Shown here: positions 1-9,100 of the stretch, piece after piece
Layout: each line of letters starts with the position of its first letter
Position numbering within the stretch: position 1 is the first letter of the stretch
Origin: Streptomyces sp. R28
GTDB taxonomy: Bacteria > Actinomycetota > Actinomycetes > Streptomycetales > Streptomycetaceae
Direction: 5' to 3'
DNA length: 64,000 nucleotides
NCBI RefSeq assembly: GCF_041052385.1
Contig: NZ_CP163439.1
Span: forward strand, 5,197,001 to 5,261,000
Notes under the pieces: model-generated
The model's database searches: none
Told to the model about the DNA's origin: nothing
Seen by the model: only the letters and a program-made list of their open reading frames with translations
Position numbers and translations under genes: made by a program

Positions 1-1260
1 GTCGACGCCCTTGGGGTCGCGGATGAACTTCTGCAGCGCGGGCTGCATCACCGTGGAGGTGAAGTCCGGCCGGCTGTCACGGTCCATGAACTGGGTCAGG
101 GACTTGGCGCCCGCGATCATGTCGTACGCCTTCTTCTGCAGAGGCGTGTACGACGACGTGTCGGCCTTGGTGGAGGCGTGGACCACGCTCGGGTCGGACT
201 TGAGGTAGATGCCCTCGGCGTCCGAAGTGCCCAGGTACTGAAGCAGCTTGACCGCCTCGGCCTTGTTCTTCGGGCTCTTGCTCATCATGAAGCCGTCGGT
301 CGGCGCCTCGACGGTGTCCTGCCCGTACGCCGGGTCGATCTCCGGGAAGGCGAAGAAGTCCAGGTCGTCCAGGTCGGCCTTGTTCGTGAACTGCTGGGCC
401 ACGAAGGTGCCGAGCAGATACATGCCGGCCTTCTTGGCGGCGAGCGTCTGGGCCGCGTCCTGCCAGGTGCGGCCGACGGCGCCCTCCTGGTGGTAGGGGA
501 GGATCTCGGCCCACGTGTCGAAGGCCTTGCGGACCTTGGCGTCGGTCCAGGAGGCCTTGCCCGCCATCAGCTCGACGTGGAAGTCGTAGCCGTTCTGGCG
601 GAAGTTGATCTGGTCGAAGGTGCCGAGCGCGGGCCAGGCGTCCTTGTCGCCGAAGGCGATCGGGACGAGGCCGTCCTTCTTCATCTGCTTGCACAGGGCG
701 ACGAAGTCGTCCCACTTGGTGGGGACTTCGTAGCCCTTCTCCTTGAAGACGCTCTTCCGGTAGAAGATCGCCCACGGGTACGTGTACAGCGGCACGAAGT
801 AGTACTTGCCGTCCTCGCCCTTGCTGAGCTTGTGCATCGCCTCGGGGAAGTTGCCCCCGATGGTCTTCCACACGTCGTCGATCGGGGTGGCCAGACCCTT
901 GGCCGCGAAGAACTGCATCCGGTAGCCGGCGAACCAGGTGAACACGTCGTCCGGCGTGCCCTGGAGGTAGGAGTTGATCTGCTCCTGGAAGGTGTTGGAG
1001 TCCTTGGTGTTCACGTCGACCGTGATGCCGGACTTCTTCTTGTAGGCCGCGTAGATGTCGGCGAACGCCTTCTTCGGCACCGGGTCGGACGCCTTGGAGC
1101 CGAGGGTGACGGTCTTCGGGTCACTGGCCGTACCGCTGCCACCGCAGGCGCTGAGCAGCGGAACGCCGGCGCCGAGAACGGCGGCGCCGCCGATGCCGCG
1201 CAGCAGGGTGCGGCGACTCGGCGAGGGCAGTGAGAGACCGGAGGGGGTGAAGTGCTGCAT
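1..1260 (-). CDS. ABC transporter extracellular solute-binding lipoprotein (family 1, sugar type), 3' end cut by window edge
   Basis: The frame reads from ATG at 1260 to the window edge, about 420 residues, so little of the usual 430-450 residues is missing. The N-terminus has a twin arginine (R16-R17), a hydrophobic run and a lipobox LLSAC with Cys39, which indicates a lipid-anchored exported protein. The body is typical of family 1 sugar-binding proteins (for example GYDFHVELMAGKASW and FVALCKQMKKDGL). It would deliver an oligosaccharide or sugar to an ABC importer whose permease genes should lie beyond base 1. The ribosome site AGGAG sits 8 bases before the ATG. The substrate cannot be told from sequence alone. 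Confidence 0.9.
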   Translation of the reverse strand, partial: MQHFTPSGLSLPSPSRRTLLRGIGGAAVLGAGVPLLSACGGSGTASDPKTVTLGSKASDPVPKKAFADIYAAYKKKSGITVDVNTKDSNTFQEQINSYLQGTPDDVFTWFAGYRMQFFAAKGLATPIDDVWKTIGGNFPEAMHKLSKGEDGKYYFVPLYTYPWAIFYRKSVFKEKGYEVPTKWDDFVALCKQMKKDGLVPIAFGDKDAWPALGTFDQINFRQNGYDFHVELMAGKASWTDAKVRKAFDTWAEILPYHQEGAVGRTWQDAAQTLAAKKAGMYLLGTFVAQQFTNKADLDDLDFFAFPEIDPAYGQDTVEAPTDGFMMSKSPKNKAEAVKLLQYLGTSDAEGIYLKSDPSVVHASTKADTSSYTPLQKKAYDMIAGAKSLTQFMDRDSRPDFTSTVMQPALQKFIRDPKGVD

Positions 1261-1356
1261 CTACGGCTCCTGATGACAGGGTTCGATCATGAGGGTGGGC
1301 TAGCTGAAGTCCGTCGTAACCGATCAGAAATCAACTTGAACGAACACGGTGGCGCA

Positions 1357-1386
1357 ATAACAGCCGTATGTCAGGTCATGCGTCAA
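1357..1386 (-). promoter_or_regulatory. candidate promoter for the solute-binding protein gene
   Basis: On the minus strand a TTGACG -35 box (1381-1386) is followed after 18 bases by TGTTAT (1357-1362) as a -10 box. It lies about 100 bases upstream of the ATG at 1260, in a locally AT-rich stretch. This is a motif match only. Confidence 0.4.
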
Positions 1387-1480
1387 GAGATGTCGATCGC
1401 TGTTTCGGAAACGTGACCGATATCTCGAACCGATCTTGATGCCCCGGATGATCCGAACCGCCCAGCGCGAGCGCGCTCCT

Positions 1481-3352
1481 CTAGCGCACGACGACCGACC
1501 TGGTCTCACTCACCTGGTCGACCTCCGACGTCCGTACGGTCACCTTCATCTCCCACGTCCCGGCGATGGGCAGGTTGAGGAAGCTGTTGCTCCAGTAGCC
1601 GCCCTTGTCGGCGAGCTCGGCGTCGAGGGGGCCGATGTCCTTGGCCGGCTGGGTGAAGGAGACGCGCAGTTCGGGGACGATGGAGACGCCGCCGTCGGGG
1701 CCGTAGACGAGGGCCTCGATCGAGTTGTCGCCGACCCGGCCCGGGTCGAGGGTGATCTGCACCTTGCCCCGGCCGCCAGGGGTGCCGACGTCGAAGGGCA
1801 CAGTGGTGACGGACGCCCCGACCACCGCGGGCGCCCCCGCCGCCGCCTCGGCCTCCGCCCGCCCGGGCAACGTGCTGGTGAGGATCGTGGTGAACGCGAG
1901 CACGAGGGCGCCGACGGCGACTTCGGCGAGGACGGAACGGCGCAGGGCACGGCGGTGCGGGTCCGTGGGAGGCGACACGTCGGCCGACACGGACGCCGGC
2001 TCCGGCGCCGCCGCCGCCGACGACGAGGACGGCCCACCGACCGACTCAGGCACCCGTTCCCGCTCCCGCTCGCGTTCCCGCTCCCGCTCGCGTTCCCGCT
2101 CTCGCTCCTGTCCGACCGCCTCCGCGTCGACCGTCGCCAGCCGCGCCGTCCAGCGACGCGAGAGGGCCGCCGCCCCGAGGAGCAGGGCCACCGCGGCCAG
2201 CTTGAGGGTCAGGAGCCTGCCGTACGTCGTGCCGGTGAGCGCGCCCCAGGAGCCGAGGCCGCGCCAGGACTGGTAGACGCCGGTGACGACCAGGACGGTC
2301 ACGGAAGCGAAGGCGAGGCGGGAGAAGCGGGTGACGGTGGCCGGGGTCAGGTGGGCCGACCGGTACAGCGTCACGACCAGGGCGGTGAGGCCGCCCAGCC
2401 ATACCGCCGTGGCCAGCAGGTGCAGGGCCGAGGACGCCATGGCGACCGGCACCTGGATGCCCGCGGAGGCGTGCTCGCCGGCGGCCCAGGTCACGGCGAG
2501 ACCCACGGCGAGGGCGGCGCCGGACCAGCCGTAGGGCTGACGTCGCCTGGCCAGTCGTACGAGATAGCCGGCGCCCACCGCCAGCAGACCCAGCCGGGCG
2601 AGCAGGACCGTGCCCGGGCGGCTGACCAGGGTCCGGCTGAAGGAATCGGCGCTCAGGGACCCCAGGGGGCCCTCGCCCGTCTCGTACGGGGCGCGCAGCA
2701 CCAGCAGGGCGAGGGTGGCCACGAGGAGGGTCCACCAGCCCGTCCTGAGCAGCCGGTGGAGCACGGGGGCGTCCGGCGGACGGCAGACCGCCATGAACGT
2801 CGCCGTGCCGATGAGCAGGGCGGCGGCGAGGTAGGCCAGGTACCGGGCGATGTTGTAGAGGGCCTTGGTCGCCGGGTCCTCGACGCGGCCGGTGTCCACG
2901 GTGGCCGTGGTGAGGGAGCGTTTGCCGACGGAGAAGGTGAACGCCCCGGAGACCGGGTGACTGTCGGCCGACACCACCCGCCAGGCGACGGTGTACGTCC
3001 CCTGGGCGAGCTTCGCGGGCAACGTCACGCGCGCGGTGTCGCTGCCGTCCTGGGCATGCTGTGGCTCACCCGTGCGCAGGCGGCGGCCGTCGGGATCCAG
3101 GACGCGGAAGGAGTCGTCGAGCAGGCCGACGGACTCCGTGAAGGTCAGGGTGAGGTGGCGAGGGGCCGACTTGAGGAGGGCGCCGTCCTCGGGGTCGGTG
3201 GCGCGGAGGGCGGCGTGGGCCGACGCGGGTCCCGTGCCGCCGAGGAGGAGCAGGACCAGCAGGGGGCCCAGCAGCACCAGCCGCTGAACTCCTCGCCGCC
3301 CTTTGGCCCGGCGCCGCGGTTGTCGTCGGTCATCGCACCCCACGTGTGTCAC
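1481..3352 (-). CDS. CopC/CopD-type copper resistance membrane protein
   Basis: This 623-residue protein combines an exported CopC-like domain and a CopD membrane domain. After a leader (hydrophobic run LVLLGPLLVLLLLGG) the mature end begins near ASAHAALRATDP, with the N-terminal His that binds copper in CopC proteins. The CopC fold runs to about residue 145 and contains SADSHPVSGAFTFSV. About eight membrane segments follow (residues 165-395, for example YLAYLAAALLIGTATF). After a charged linker of alternating Glu-Arg and one more membrane segment comes an extracytoplasmic YtkA/FixH-like domain (about 490-623). It probably handles copper at the cell surface (uptake or tolerance). The start at 3352 is the first in frame and a shorter leader is possible. 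Confidence 0.88.
   Translation of the reverse strand: MTHVGCDDRRQPRRRAKGRRGVQRLVLLGPLLVLLLLGGTGPASAHAALRATDPEDGALLKSAPRHLTLTFTESVGLLDDSFRVLDPDGRRLRTGEPQHAQDGSDTARVTLPAKLAQGTYTVAWRVVSADSHPVSGAFTFSVGKRSLTTATVDTGRVEDPATKALYNIARYLAYLAAALLIGTATFMAVCRPPDAPVLHRLLRTGWWTLLVATLALLVLRAPYETGEGPLGSLSADSFSRTLVSRPGTVLLARLGLLAVGAGYLVRLARRRQPYGWSGAALAVGLAVTWAAGEHASAGIQVPVAMASSALHLLATAVWLGGLTALVVTLYRSAHLTPATVTRFSRLAFASVTVLVVTGVYQSWRGLGSWGALTGTTYGRLLTLKLAAVALLLGAAALSRRWTARLATVDAEAVGQERERERERERERERERERVPESVGGPSSSSAAAAPEPASVSADVSPPTDPHRRALRRSVLAEVAVGALVLAFTTILTSTLPGRAEAEAAAGAPAVVGASVTTVPFDVGTPGGRGKVQITLDPGRVGDNSIEALVYGPDGGVSIVPELRVSFTQPAKDIGPLDAELADKGGYWSNSFLNLPIAGTWEMKVTVRTSEVDQVSETRSVVVR
2055..2108 (-). repeat. 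18-base tandem repeat encoding a Glu-Arg run
   Basis: Three copies of an 18-base unit (cgttcccgctcccgctcg on the plus strand) lie inside the copC/copD gene. On the coding strand they give about ten alternating Glu-Arg pairs in a cytoplasmic linker. Such repeats change length by slippage. Confidence 0.85.
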
Positions 3353-3596
3353 ATCTCCGTCGTCGGACTTGAGGCCTCGGGGGAATGTACGGATGTGAAG
3401 GCCTTCGGACTCAGCGCCCGGCGGTGGTTTCGCCCCTTGGACCGCGCAAGCCTCAAGTCCCCCTCAGAACCTGAGGAATCGCTTTGCATCGGTCGCTCAC
3501 ACGGTCATGATCGCAACAGCTGCGAACGATGCGGTCACCCGCGGTGCGGCATGTAAGCCCGGCTACCGATATCACGCCACCTCTGGGAGAATTGAC

Positions 3597-4121
3597 ATGT
3601 CTCGCCGAACTCTGGCCGCCCTGAGCCTTCTCTCGGCTGTTGCGGTGTTTTCCGCGACTGCTTGCTCCGCAGACGACTCCCGGGCGGAGGAGCCCACGAA
3701 GTCCTCCGCGCCCAGCCAGGAGAGGGAGACAGAGGCCGCCCCGTCCGACGACGCGAGCCAGCCGTCCGTGGCGCAGCCTCCAGAGCTGGACGCGACCGAG
3801 ACCATTGCCGTGGAGCAGAGTGAGACGCGCGGTAATCGCAGCCTCGAGTTCGGCAAGGGAAAGAAGGGCGACGCGCTCATCGTCGCGGTGCGATGCCAGG
3901 GCGAAGGGACCATCAACGTCACTGTGCGCCCCACTGACCTCTTCTTTCCACTGGAATGCCTCGACAGCGAAGTGAGCACCATCCACCACCAGGTGGACAT
4001 CGCTGGAGCGGACGACAAGGGGACCGTCTCCGTCGAAGCACCGACGACCGTGCGCTGGTCCATGACCATCGGTCATGGCAAGCGAGCAGTCGAGGAAGCC
4101 TCTGAGCCGGCAGGCGCATAG
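3597..4121 (+). CDS. small lipoprotein of unknown function
   Basis: A 174-residue protein from ATG 3597, preceded by GGGAGA six bases upstream. It has a short lipoprotein leader with lipobox ATAC (Cys23), then a Glu/Ser/Pro/Ala-rich spacer (residues 25-65) and a compact C-terminal domain with two cysteines (VRCQGEG and LECLDSE) that could pair. It is convergent with the SDR gene at 4183. I do not recognise a family. The leader and spacer are typical of Streptomyces surface lipoproteins. Confidence 0.75.
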   Translation: MSRRTLAALSLLSAVAVFSATACSADDSRAEEPTKSSAPSQERETEAAPSDDASQPSVAQPPELDATETIAVEQSETRGNRSLEFGKGKKGDALIVAVRCQGEGTINVTVRPTDLFFPLECLDSEVSTIHHQVDIAGADDKGTVSVEAPTTVRWSMTIGHGKRAVEEASEPAGA

Positions 4122-4182
4122 CCCTTCGCCCACCGGAGCAACCTGTCTGGCTTGCCGCCTGGGACGGTGGCCCTCCCCACGC

Positions 4183-4959
4183 TCACCAAGTCGGCCGCGC
4201 CGACACCCCACCGTCCACCACCAGGTCATGCCCCGTGATCCAGGATGCCAGCCCCGACGCCAGGAACACGCAAGCGTCCCCCACGTCCTCCGGCCGCCCC
4301 AACCTCCCCGTCGGCGCCGCCCGTTCCCACCGGCGTACCCCCTCCGGCCACGCCTCCTCCAGCCCTTCCCGGTGGATCAGCCCGGGCGAGACCGTGTTGA
4401 CGCGGATGCCGAGGGGGCCGTACTCCAGGGCGGCCGAGCGGGCGTGCGTCCGTACCGCTGCCTTGGAGGCGGAGTAGTGGGCGTGCAGGGGTGCCGGGTG
4501 GGTCGCCTCGACGGAGGCGATGTGGGTGACCGAACCGCCGCCGTCCTGCTCCCGCATGATCTCGACCGCGGCCTGCGTGCATGCGAAGACGCTGGACAGG
4601 TTGGTGTCCACGACCGCCCGCCACTGCGCCACGGTCATGCCCCGCAGCTCCTGGGTCGGTTGTACGCCCGCGTTGTTGACCAGCGCCGTCAGTCGCCCGT
4701 CACCCCACTCGGCGGCCTCGGCCACCACCCGCCGGCACTCCTCCTCATCCGTCAGGTCGCCGCGCAGCACCACGGCCCGCCCACCCGATTCCCGGATACC
4801 TGACGCCACTTCCCCCGCCGCCTCCACCGCCGTACGGCAGTGAAGCACGACCGCCGCCCCCTCCTGGGCGAACCGCAGCGCGATCCCGCGCCCGATGCCG
4901 CCGCCCGCCCCCGTGACCAGGGCGACCTGCCCTTCGAGGAGCCCACTGAGTCCGCTCAT
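4183..4959 (-). CDS. short-chain dehydrogenase/reductase
   Basis: A 258-residue classical SDR. It has the dinucleotide motif TGAGGGIG near residue 16, NNAG near 87, the catalytic Tyr and Lys in YSASKAA near 150, and a terminal VVDGG. The start at 4959 is chosen because its ATG overlaps the stop of the cupin gene (ATGA). A GTG nine bases upstream is an alternative. It is the last of four overlapping genes whose upstream region carries an iron box, so it is probably expressed under iron limitation. The substrate is unknown. Confidence 0.88.
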   Translation of the reverse strand: MSGLSGLLEGQVALVTGAGGGIGRGIALRFAQEGAAVVLHCRTAVEAAGEVASGIRESGGRAVVLRGDLTDEEECRRVVAEAAEWGDGRLTALVNNAGVQPTQELRGMTVAQWRAVVDTNLSSVFACTQAAVEIMREQDGGGSVTHIASVEATHPAPLHAHYSASKAAVRTHARSAALEYGPLGIRVNTVSPGLIHREGLEEAWPEGVRRWERAAPTGRLGRPEDVGDACVFLASGLASWITGHDLVVDGGVSARPTW

Positions 4960-5429
4960 GGACGGCACAGTCCCGCGATCCGGGCGGCCTCGGCGGGATA
5001 GCGCGCCGTGAGGTCCGCCAAGTCACCGTGCTCGTAGCCCTCGTAGGTGAAGCCCGGCGCCATCGTGCAGCCGAAGAAGGTCCAGGACCCGCCCGCCGCC
5101 ACCCGGGCGCCCATCCAGGTACCGGCGGGGACGGTGAGCTGGATGTGCTGGCCGTGCAGGAGGCCGGGGCCGAGCACGGCGGTGCGTGATGTGCCGTCGG
5201 GGGCGAGGAGCAGCAGTTCCAAGGGGTCGCCCAGATAGAAGTGCCAGACCTCGTCGGACGGCAGGCGGTGCAGGGCGGAGAAGTCGTCCGCGGTGAGCAG
5301 CACCACGATCGCCGAGCCCTGCGGGCGCCCGTCGGCCAGCTCCGGCCCCGCCCAGGTACGCCGGAACAGGCCGCCCTCGCGCGGGATCGGCTCCAGTGCG
5401 TAGTGCGCGACGAGGTCATCAGGGGTCAC
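4956..5429 (-). CDS. cupin (DUF985 / cupin_5) protein
   Basis: A 157-residue single-domain cupin. The frame is open much further upstream, but family resemblance begins at the GTG at 5429 (TPDDLVAHYALEPIP), which overlaps the stop of the GNAT gene as GTGA. Recognisable parts are FRRTW near residue 28, the DEVWHFYLGDPLELL beta strand and a C-terminal GCTMAPGF. Such proteins bind small ligands or sugars in a beta barrel. The precise role is unknown. It is overlapped and presumably translationally coupled on both sides. Confidence 0.85.
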   Translation of the reverse strand: MTPDDLVAHYALEPIPREGGLFRRTWAGPELADGRPQGSAIVVLLTADDFSALHRLPSDEVWHFYLGDPLELLLLAPDGTSRTAVLGPGLLHGQHIQLTVPAGTWMGARVAAGGSWTFFGCTMAPGFTYEGYEHGDLADLTARYPAEAARIAGLCRP

Positions 5430-6037
5430 GCCGGGAAGGCTACCTCGCGGTCCAGGAAGGCGAGTTGGGCGTCCTTCCGCGGGATGTACACGTCCGGGAG
5501 GTCGACCTCCGGCAGCACGACCACCGGGCCCGCCGTGAAGCCCTGCTTGAGGAAACGGGCGACGGCCTTCTCGTTGCGTACGTCGGGGTCCACCACCACC
5601 CGCTGCCGGTCCAGGGTGAGGAAGACGTACGACGTGATGACCGTCAGCAGCGCCGACGTCCAGCCCGGCCGTGCGCCCGCCGAACCGGCCGGGGCGAGCA
5701 GCAGGTGGACGCCGATGTCGCCGGGGCGGACGTCGTAGCACTCGCCGACGCGGTCGGCCTCCGGCTCGTACGTCTGGAGCAGCGCGACCGGGTCGGCGTC
5801 CCGTACGACCAAGAGGGCGTGGTGGGTGTCGAGGGTGTCCAGGTGGGCGTAGATCTCGGCCACCTGGTCCCTGGCCAGTGCGTTCATGCCCCAGAAGGCG
5901 GCCCGTTCCTCGCTGACCCAGCCGTGGATCACCTCGGCGTCGGCGTGCGGGTCGACGGGCCGGACGCGGACGGTGCCGAAGCCGTCCACCACCTCCTCGT
6001 GGACCGGTGGGCGGACGACCGCGGGCAGCTCAGACAT
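5426..6037 (-). CDS. GNAT acyltransferase of the siderophore-biosynthesis type
   Basis: A 203-residue protein resembling the AlcB/IucB-like acyltransferase group (acetyltransf_8). It contains HADAEVIHGWVSEE and ERAAFWGMN near the start, a central PGDIGVHLL strand, and the acyl-CoA region NEKAVARFLKQGF near residues 165-177. Members transfer acyl groups to hydroxylated diamines or related amines in hydroxamate siderophore assembly. It starts inside the end of the acylase gene (8-base overlap). With the iron box upstream and the divergent siderophore reductase, a role in siderophore tailoring is likely. Confidence 0.85.
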   Translation of the reverse strand: MSELPAVVRPPVHEEVVDGFGTVRVRPVDPHADAEVIHGWVSEERAAFWGMNALARDQVAEIYAHLDTLDTHHALLVVRDADPVALLQTYEPEADRVGECYDVRPGDIGVHLLLAPAGSAGARPGWTSALLTVITSYVFLTLDRQRVVVDPDVRNEKAVARFLKQGFTAGPVVVLPEVDLPDVYIPRKDAQLAFLDREVAFPA

Positions 6038-8237
6038 CGGACTCCTTCTCGAGCCGGGTGAAATCGGTGACGACCGGGGCCAGATCTCCCTTGATCCACA
6101 GGGGGAGTTGGTCGCGGTGGTGGGGTGAGCCGGGGATGCCGGACGCGCCGAGCGGGACCACCCAGCGGCTGGCCTCGCGGTCGGCCAGGTCCCAGACGTA
6201 GCGGGCGGCCGGGCCGCGTGCGCTCAGGTCGGTGAGGCCGGGTACGGCGGAGGTGCACAGCACGCAGTCGTGGTCGCCGGAGAGGCCGGGCTCGTCGTGG
6301 GAGGTCGTCGGCAACGCCCGCCAGGGGGCGAGGCGATGGGTGTCGCCCCAGGTTCCGGTGGGCTGCCGGGCGGCCACCTCCTCCACCGCCGCGCGTACGG
6401 CCTCAGCGCGGTCGATGCCGTACGACTCCTCCAACTCCTCGGCGCGCAGCAGGTGTTCGAGGGCGAAGCCGACGCGCGGGAGCAGGGCCAGCCAGGGGAG
6501 CAGGACCTCCGGGTAGGCGGGCGGGGCCGACAGCGCGGCGAAGGCGGGGTGGGCGGCGAGTCGTCGTACGACCGCCCCGCGCACCGCCGCGTACACCGCC
6601 GCGGCCTCGCTGCTCGCGTCCATGCGGCGGTCCCAGGTCAGGAGGGTCTGCCGGATGCGGGCGGCCTCGGGGGTGAGGGGGTCGACGGAGCTCAGGAGGT
6701 CCAACAGGGGGGCTGCGGAGGCCAGTTGCGTGTCCATGTGGATCGCCGGCATGTCGGCGGCCGACCAGCGCTCCTTCTCCCCCAGCAGCGCCGTGATGCG
6801 GTCCGCGCGATGGGGCGGGGCGAACTCGACGCCCAGGGGTGCGGCGATGCCGCGCTGGTTGGCCATGGCGGCGATGCCGTCGGTGAGCCCGCCGCGCGGC
6901 GTCTCGTGCCGACCGTGCCAGTCGTGGCCGGGCTCCCAGGCGGGCACGAGCCGGGTGCGGTTGGCCTCGGAGCGCACCGGCACCGTTCCGGCGACGCGGT
7001 GCAGCAGGCCGCCCTCGGTGTCGGCGGCCTGGGCGACGTTGACGGGCTCGGCCCAAAAGTCGAGGGCACGGTCGACGTCGGCGACGCAGCGGGCGCGCAG
7101 GAGGGGGAGGAGCGCGCTGAAGCCGAGGTCGCCGGTGACGCGGGGCGGGTAGCGCAGGGCGACGGCGAGAGGGGTCGTCAGCCCGTCCGGGGGTCCCCCC
7201 TCCGGGGGAGCTTGACGGGAACGGATAGCGGGGGCGGGGGCGAGCAACCCACCACCCGCGCCCGCCGCATCCACTTCGGCCACCTCGGCCACCTCGGCCA
7301 CCCCGCTCTCCAACCCCTCCGGCCCCCCGATGACCACCGGCCCCCGCTCCGTCTCGATCACCTCGACCTCGACCGGCTCCTCCCCCGCCACCTCCACCCT
7401 CTCGGTGTGCCGCGCCGCGCGACGCCACACCCCGTCCGGGCCCAGGGCCTCCACCCCCGCCCCCGTACGCCGCAACCGCTCCCGGTACAGGTCCTGGTAG
7501 TCGGCCATGGCGTTGGTGATGGCCCAGGCGACCGTGCCGGTGTGGCCGAAGTGGGCGATGCCGGGGATGCCCGGGACGGCGAGGCCGACGACGTCGAACT
7601 CGGGGCAGGAGAGGTGGATCTGCTGGTAGACGCCGGGGTCCTCGATGAAGCGGTGCGGGTCACCGGCGATGATCGCGTGCCCGGTGACGGTCCGCTCGCC
7701 GCTCACCAGCCAGCCGTTGCTGCCGGAGGTGCCGGGCCCGTCGGCGGCGAACAGCGCGACCGCGTCTGCGCCGAGATGCCGTACCACCTGCTCGCGCCAG
7801 AGCTTGGCCGGGAAGCCCGCGAAGAGGATGTGGATGCCGAGCCAGACGCCGAGCGGGGTCCAGGGCTCCCAACGCCCCGGGGTGAGCCCGCTCCGCGCGA
7901 ACTCCGGCGTACGACGGGCCCCCTCGGTCAGTCCCTCGTTCACCCCGTCGACGTACGCCCGCACCCACCCCGCGGTCTCCGCGTCCCGTCTCTCCAGCTC
8001 CGCGAAACAGCGTCTCGCCGTGTCGTCGAGGCGGGCCCGTCTGACGAACCGGTCCCAGGGCAGGGCCTCGCCGCCGAGGAAGGACGCGGAGGTGCCCTGC
8101 GCCCGGTGCCGCTCCACCTCCAGCTGCCAGGCCCGGTCGAGGGCGGTGACGCGGCCCTGCACCCGGGCGAGTGCCGTCGCGTCGCCCGCGCGAAGATGCG
8201 GAATGCCCCAGGCATCACGGAAGATCTCGCCGGTCAC
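6030..8237 (-). CDS. penicillin-acylase family Ntn hydrolase
   Basis: A 735-residue Ntn hydrolase of the penicillin/cephalosporin acylase family. It opens with RDAWGIPHLRAGD, typical of the family, and has the autoprocessing and nucleophile site GSNGWLVSG with Ser173 as predicted new N-terminus of the beta subunit. No signal peptide is visible, unlike classical secreted penicillin acylases, so it should act in the cytoplasm. A strong ribosome site AGGAGGGG precedes the GTG at 8237. It is first in the acylase-GNAT-cupin-SDR operon and starts about 20 bases from an iron box. From memory, acylases of this kind with a GNAT gene have been linked to aryl-substituted desferrioxamines. That link is inference here. 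Confidence 0.88.
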   Translation of the reverse strand: MTGEIFRDAWGIPHLRAGDATALARVQGRVTALDRAWQLEVERHRAQGTSASFLGGEALPWDRFVRRARLDDTARRCFAELERRDAETAGWVRAYVDGVNEGLTEGARRTPEFARSGLTPGRWEPWTPLGVWLGIHILFAGFPAKLWREQVVRHLGADAVALFAADGPGTSGSNGWLVSGERTVTGHAIIAGDPHRFIEDPGVYQQIHLSCPEFDVVGLAVPGIPGIAHFGHTGTVAWAITNAMADYQDLYRERLRRTGAGVEALGPDGVWRRAARHTERVEVAGEEPVEVEVIETERGPVVIGGPEGLESGVAEVAEVAEVDAAGAGGGLLAPAPAIRSRQAPPEGGPPDGLTTPLAVALRYPPRVTGDLGFSALLPLLRARCVADVDRALDFWAEPVNVAQAADTEGGLLHRVAGTVPVRSEANRTRLVPAWEPGHDWHGRHETPRGGLTDGIAAMANQRGIAAPLGVEFAPPHRADRITALLGEKERWSAADMPAIHMDTQLASAAPLLDLLSSVDPLTPEAARIRQTLLTWDRRMDASSEAAAVYAAVRGAVVRRLAAHPAFAALSAPPAYPEVLLPWLALLPRVGFALEHLLRAEELEESYGIDRAEAVRAAVEEVAARQPTGTWGDTHRLAPWRALPTTSHDEPGLSGDHDCVLCTSAVPGLTDLSARGPAARYVWDLADREASRWVVPLGASGIPGSPHHRDQLPLWIKGDLAPVVTDFTRLEKESDV

Positions 8238-8255
8238 CTGTGCCCCTCCTTTACT

Positions 8256-8274
8256 TTAGGTTAGCCTTGCCTAA
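8256..8274. promoter_or_regulatory. iron box (DmdR1/IdeR-type operator)
   Basis: TTAGGTTAGCCTTGCCTAA matches the actinobacterial iron-box consensus TTAGGTTAGGCTAACCTAA at 16 of 19 positions. It lies between the divergent acylase operon and the siderophore-interacting protein gene and can control both. It predicts repression by the iron-bound DtxR-family regulator. Confidence 0.9.
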
Positions 8275-8314
8275 GTCATTGGGGCAGGAATGGTACGTGA
8301 AGGGTGAACAAGCC

Positions 8315-9034
8315 ATGGTGCAGGGGCACGGCTGGGAGGGCGCGGTCCTGAAGCTGCTGCGCGCGAAGGACTTCGTGTTCACGGTGACGGGCGCCGAGGA
8401 CGTCACCGAGCACTACCGCCGCGTCCACCTCACGGACGGCGGCATGCTGGCGGCGACGGGCGCACACCCAACGATGTGGGTCCGACTCTGGTTCGACAAC
8501 GCGGGCAAGCCCCACCAGCGCGCCTACACCCTGGTCGACCCGGACCCGGCGGCCGGCACCTTCAGCCTGGAGTTCGCCCTGCACGAGGGCTGCGCCAGCG
8601 ACTGGGCGCGGGCGGCGAAGCCCGGCGACACGATCGAGGCGACCATCCACGGCACGGGGTTCACCGACCCCGACCCCGCCCCCTCCCACGTGTTCGCCGT
8701 CGCCGACCCCGCCTCCCTCCCCGCCCTCAACTCCCTGCTCTCCACCCTGGACTCGGCACCGGTGACGGTCTGGTTCGAGGGCGAGCAGGACGACCTGCCC
8801 TTCCGCACCGAACCGTCCCGCCACGAGGTGCGAAAGGTCCCCCGCCGCGACTCCGGCGCCCACCTGGTCGCCCAGGTGAAGGCCGCCCTGCCCGGCCTCC
8901 TCGACGGCACCCCGGACCCGTACGTCTGGATCGCCTGCGACACGGCGACGACCCGCGCCCTCACGTCGTACGTCCGCAGGGAACTGGGGCTGCCGAAGCA
9001 GCGGGTGAACGCGCTGGGGTACTGGCGGCCCTGA
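8315..9034 (+). CDS. siderophore-interacting protein (ferrisiderophore flavoreductase)
   Basis: A 239-residue SIP/ViuB-family reductase. It shows the FAD-binding motif RAYTLVDPD near residue 70, FALHEG near 90, a central linker, and a C-terminal NAD(P)H domain with YVWIACDTATTRAL and the family-typical end NALGYWRP. It would release iron from imported ferrisiderophores by reduction in the cytoplasm. ATG 8315 has AGGG upstream; an in-frame GTG at 8297 is the alternative. It is divergent from the acylase operon across the iron box. Confidence 0.9.
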   Translation: MVQGHGWEGAVLKLLRAKDFVFTVTGAEDVTEHYRRVHLTDGGMLAATGAHPTMWVRLWFDNAGKPHQRAYTLVDPDPAAGTFSLEFALHEGCASDWARAAKPGDTIEATIHGTGFTDPDPAPSHVFAVADPASLPALNSLLSTLDSAPVTVWFEGEQDDLPFRTEPSRHEVRKVPRRDSGAHLVAQVKAALPGLLDGTPDPYVWIACDTATTRALTSYVRRELGLPKQRVNALGYWRP

Positions 9035-9100
9035 CCGCACAACCATTCGTGTGGTTCGTGTGTCCAGTGGGACGTCCGTTGCTCAAGTCTGGGAGTCCCG

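Noticed and set aside
1436..3556. 706-codon plus-strand frame opposite the copC/copD gene
   Set aside because: Low-complexity Arg/Gly composition. The minus-strand reading has a leader, membrane helices and CopC motifs.
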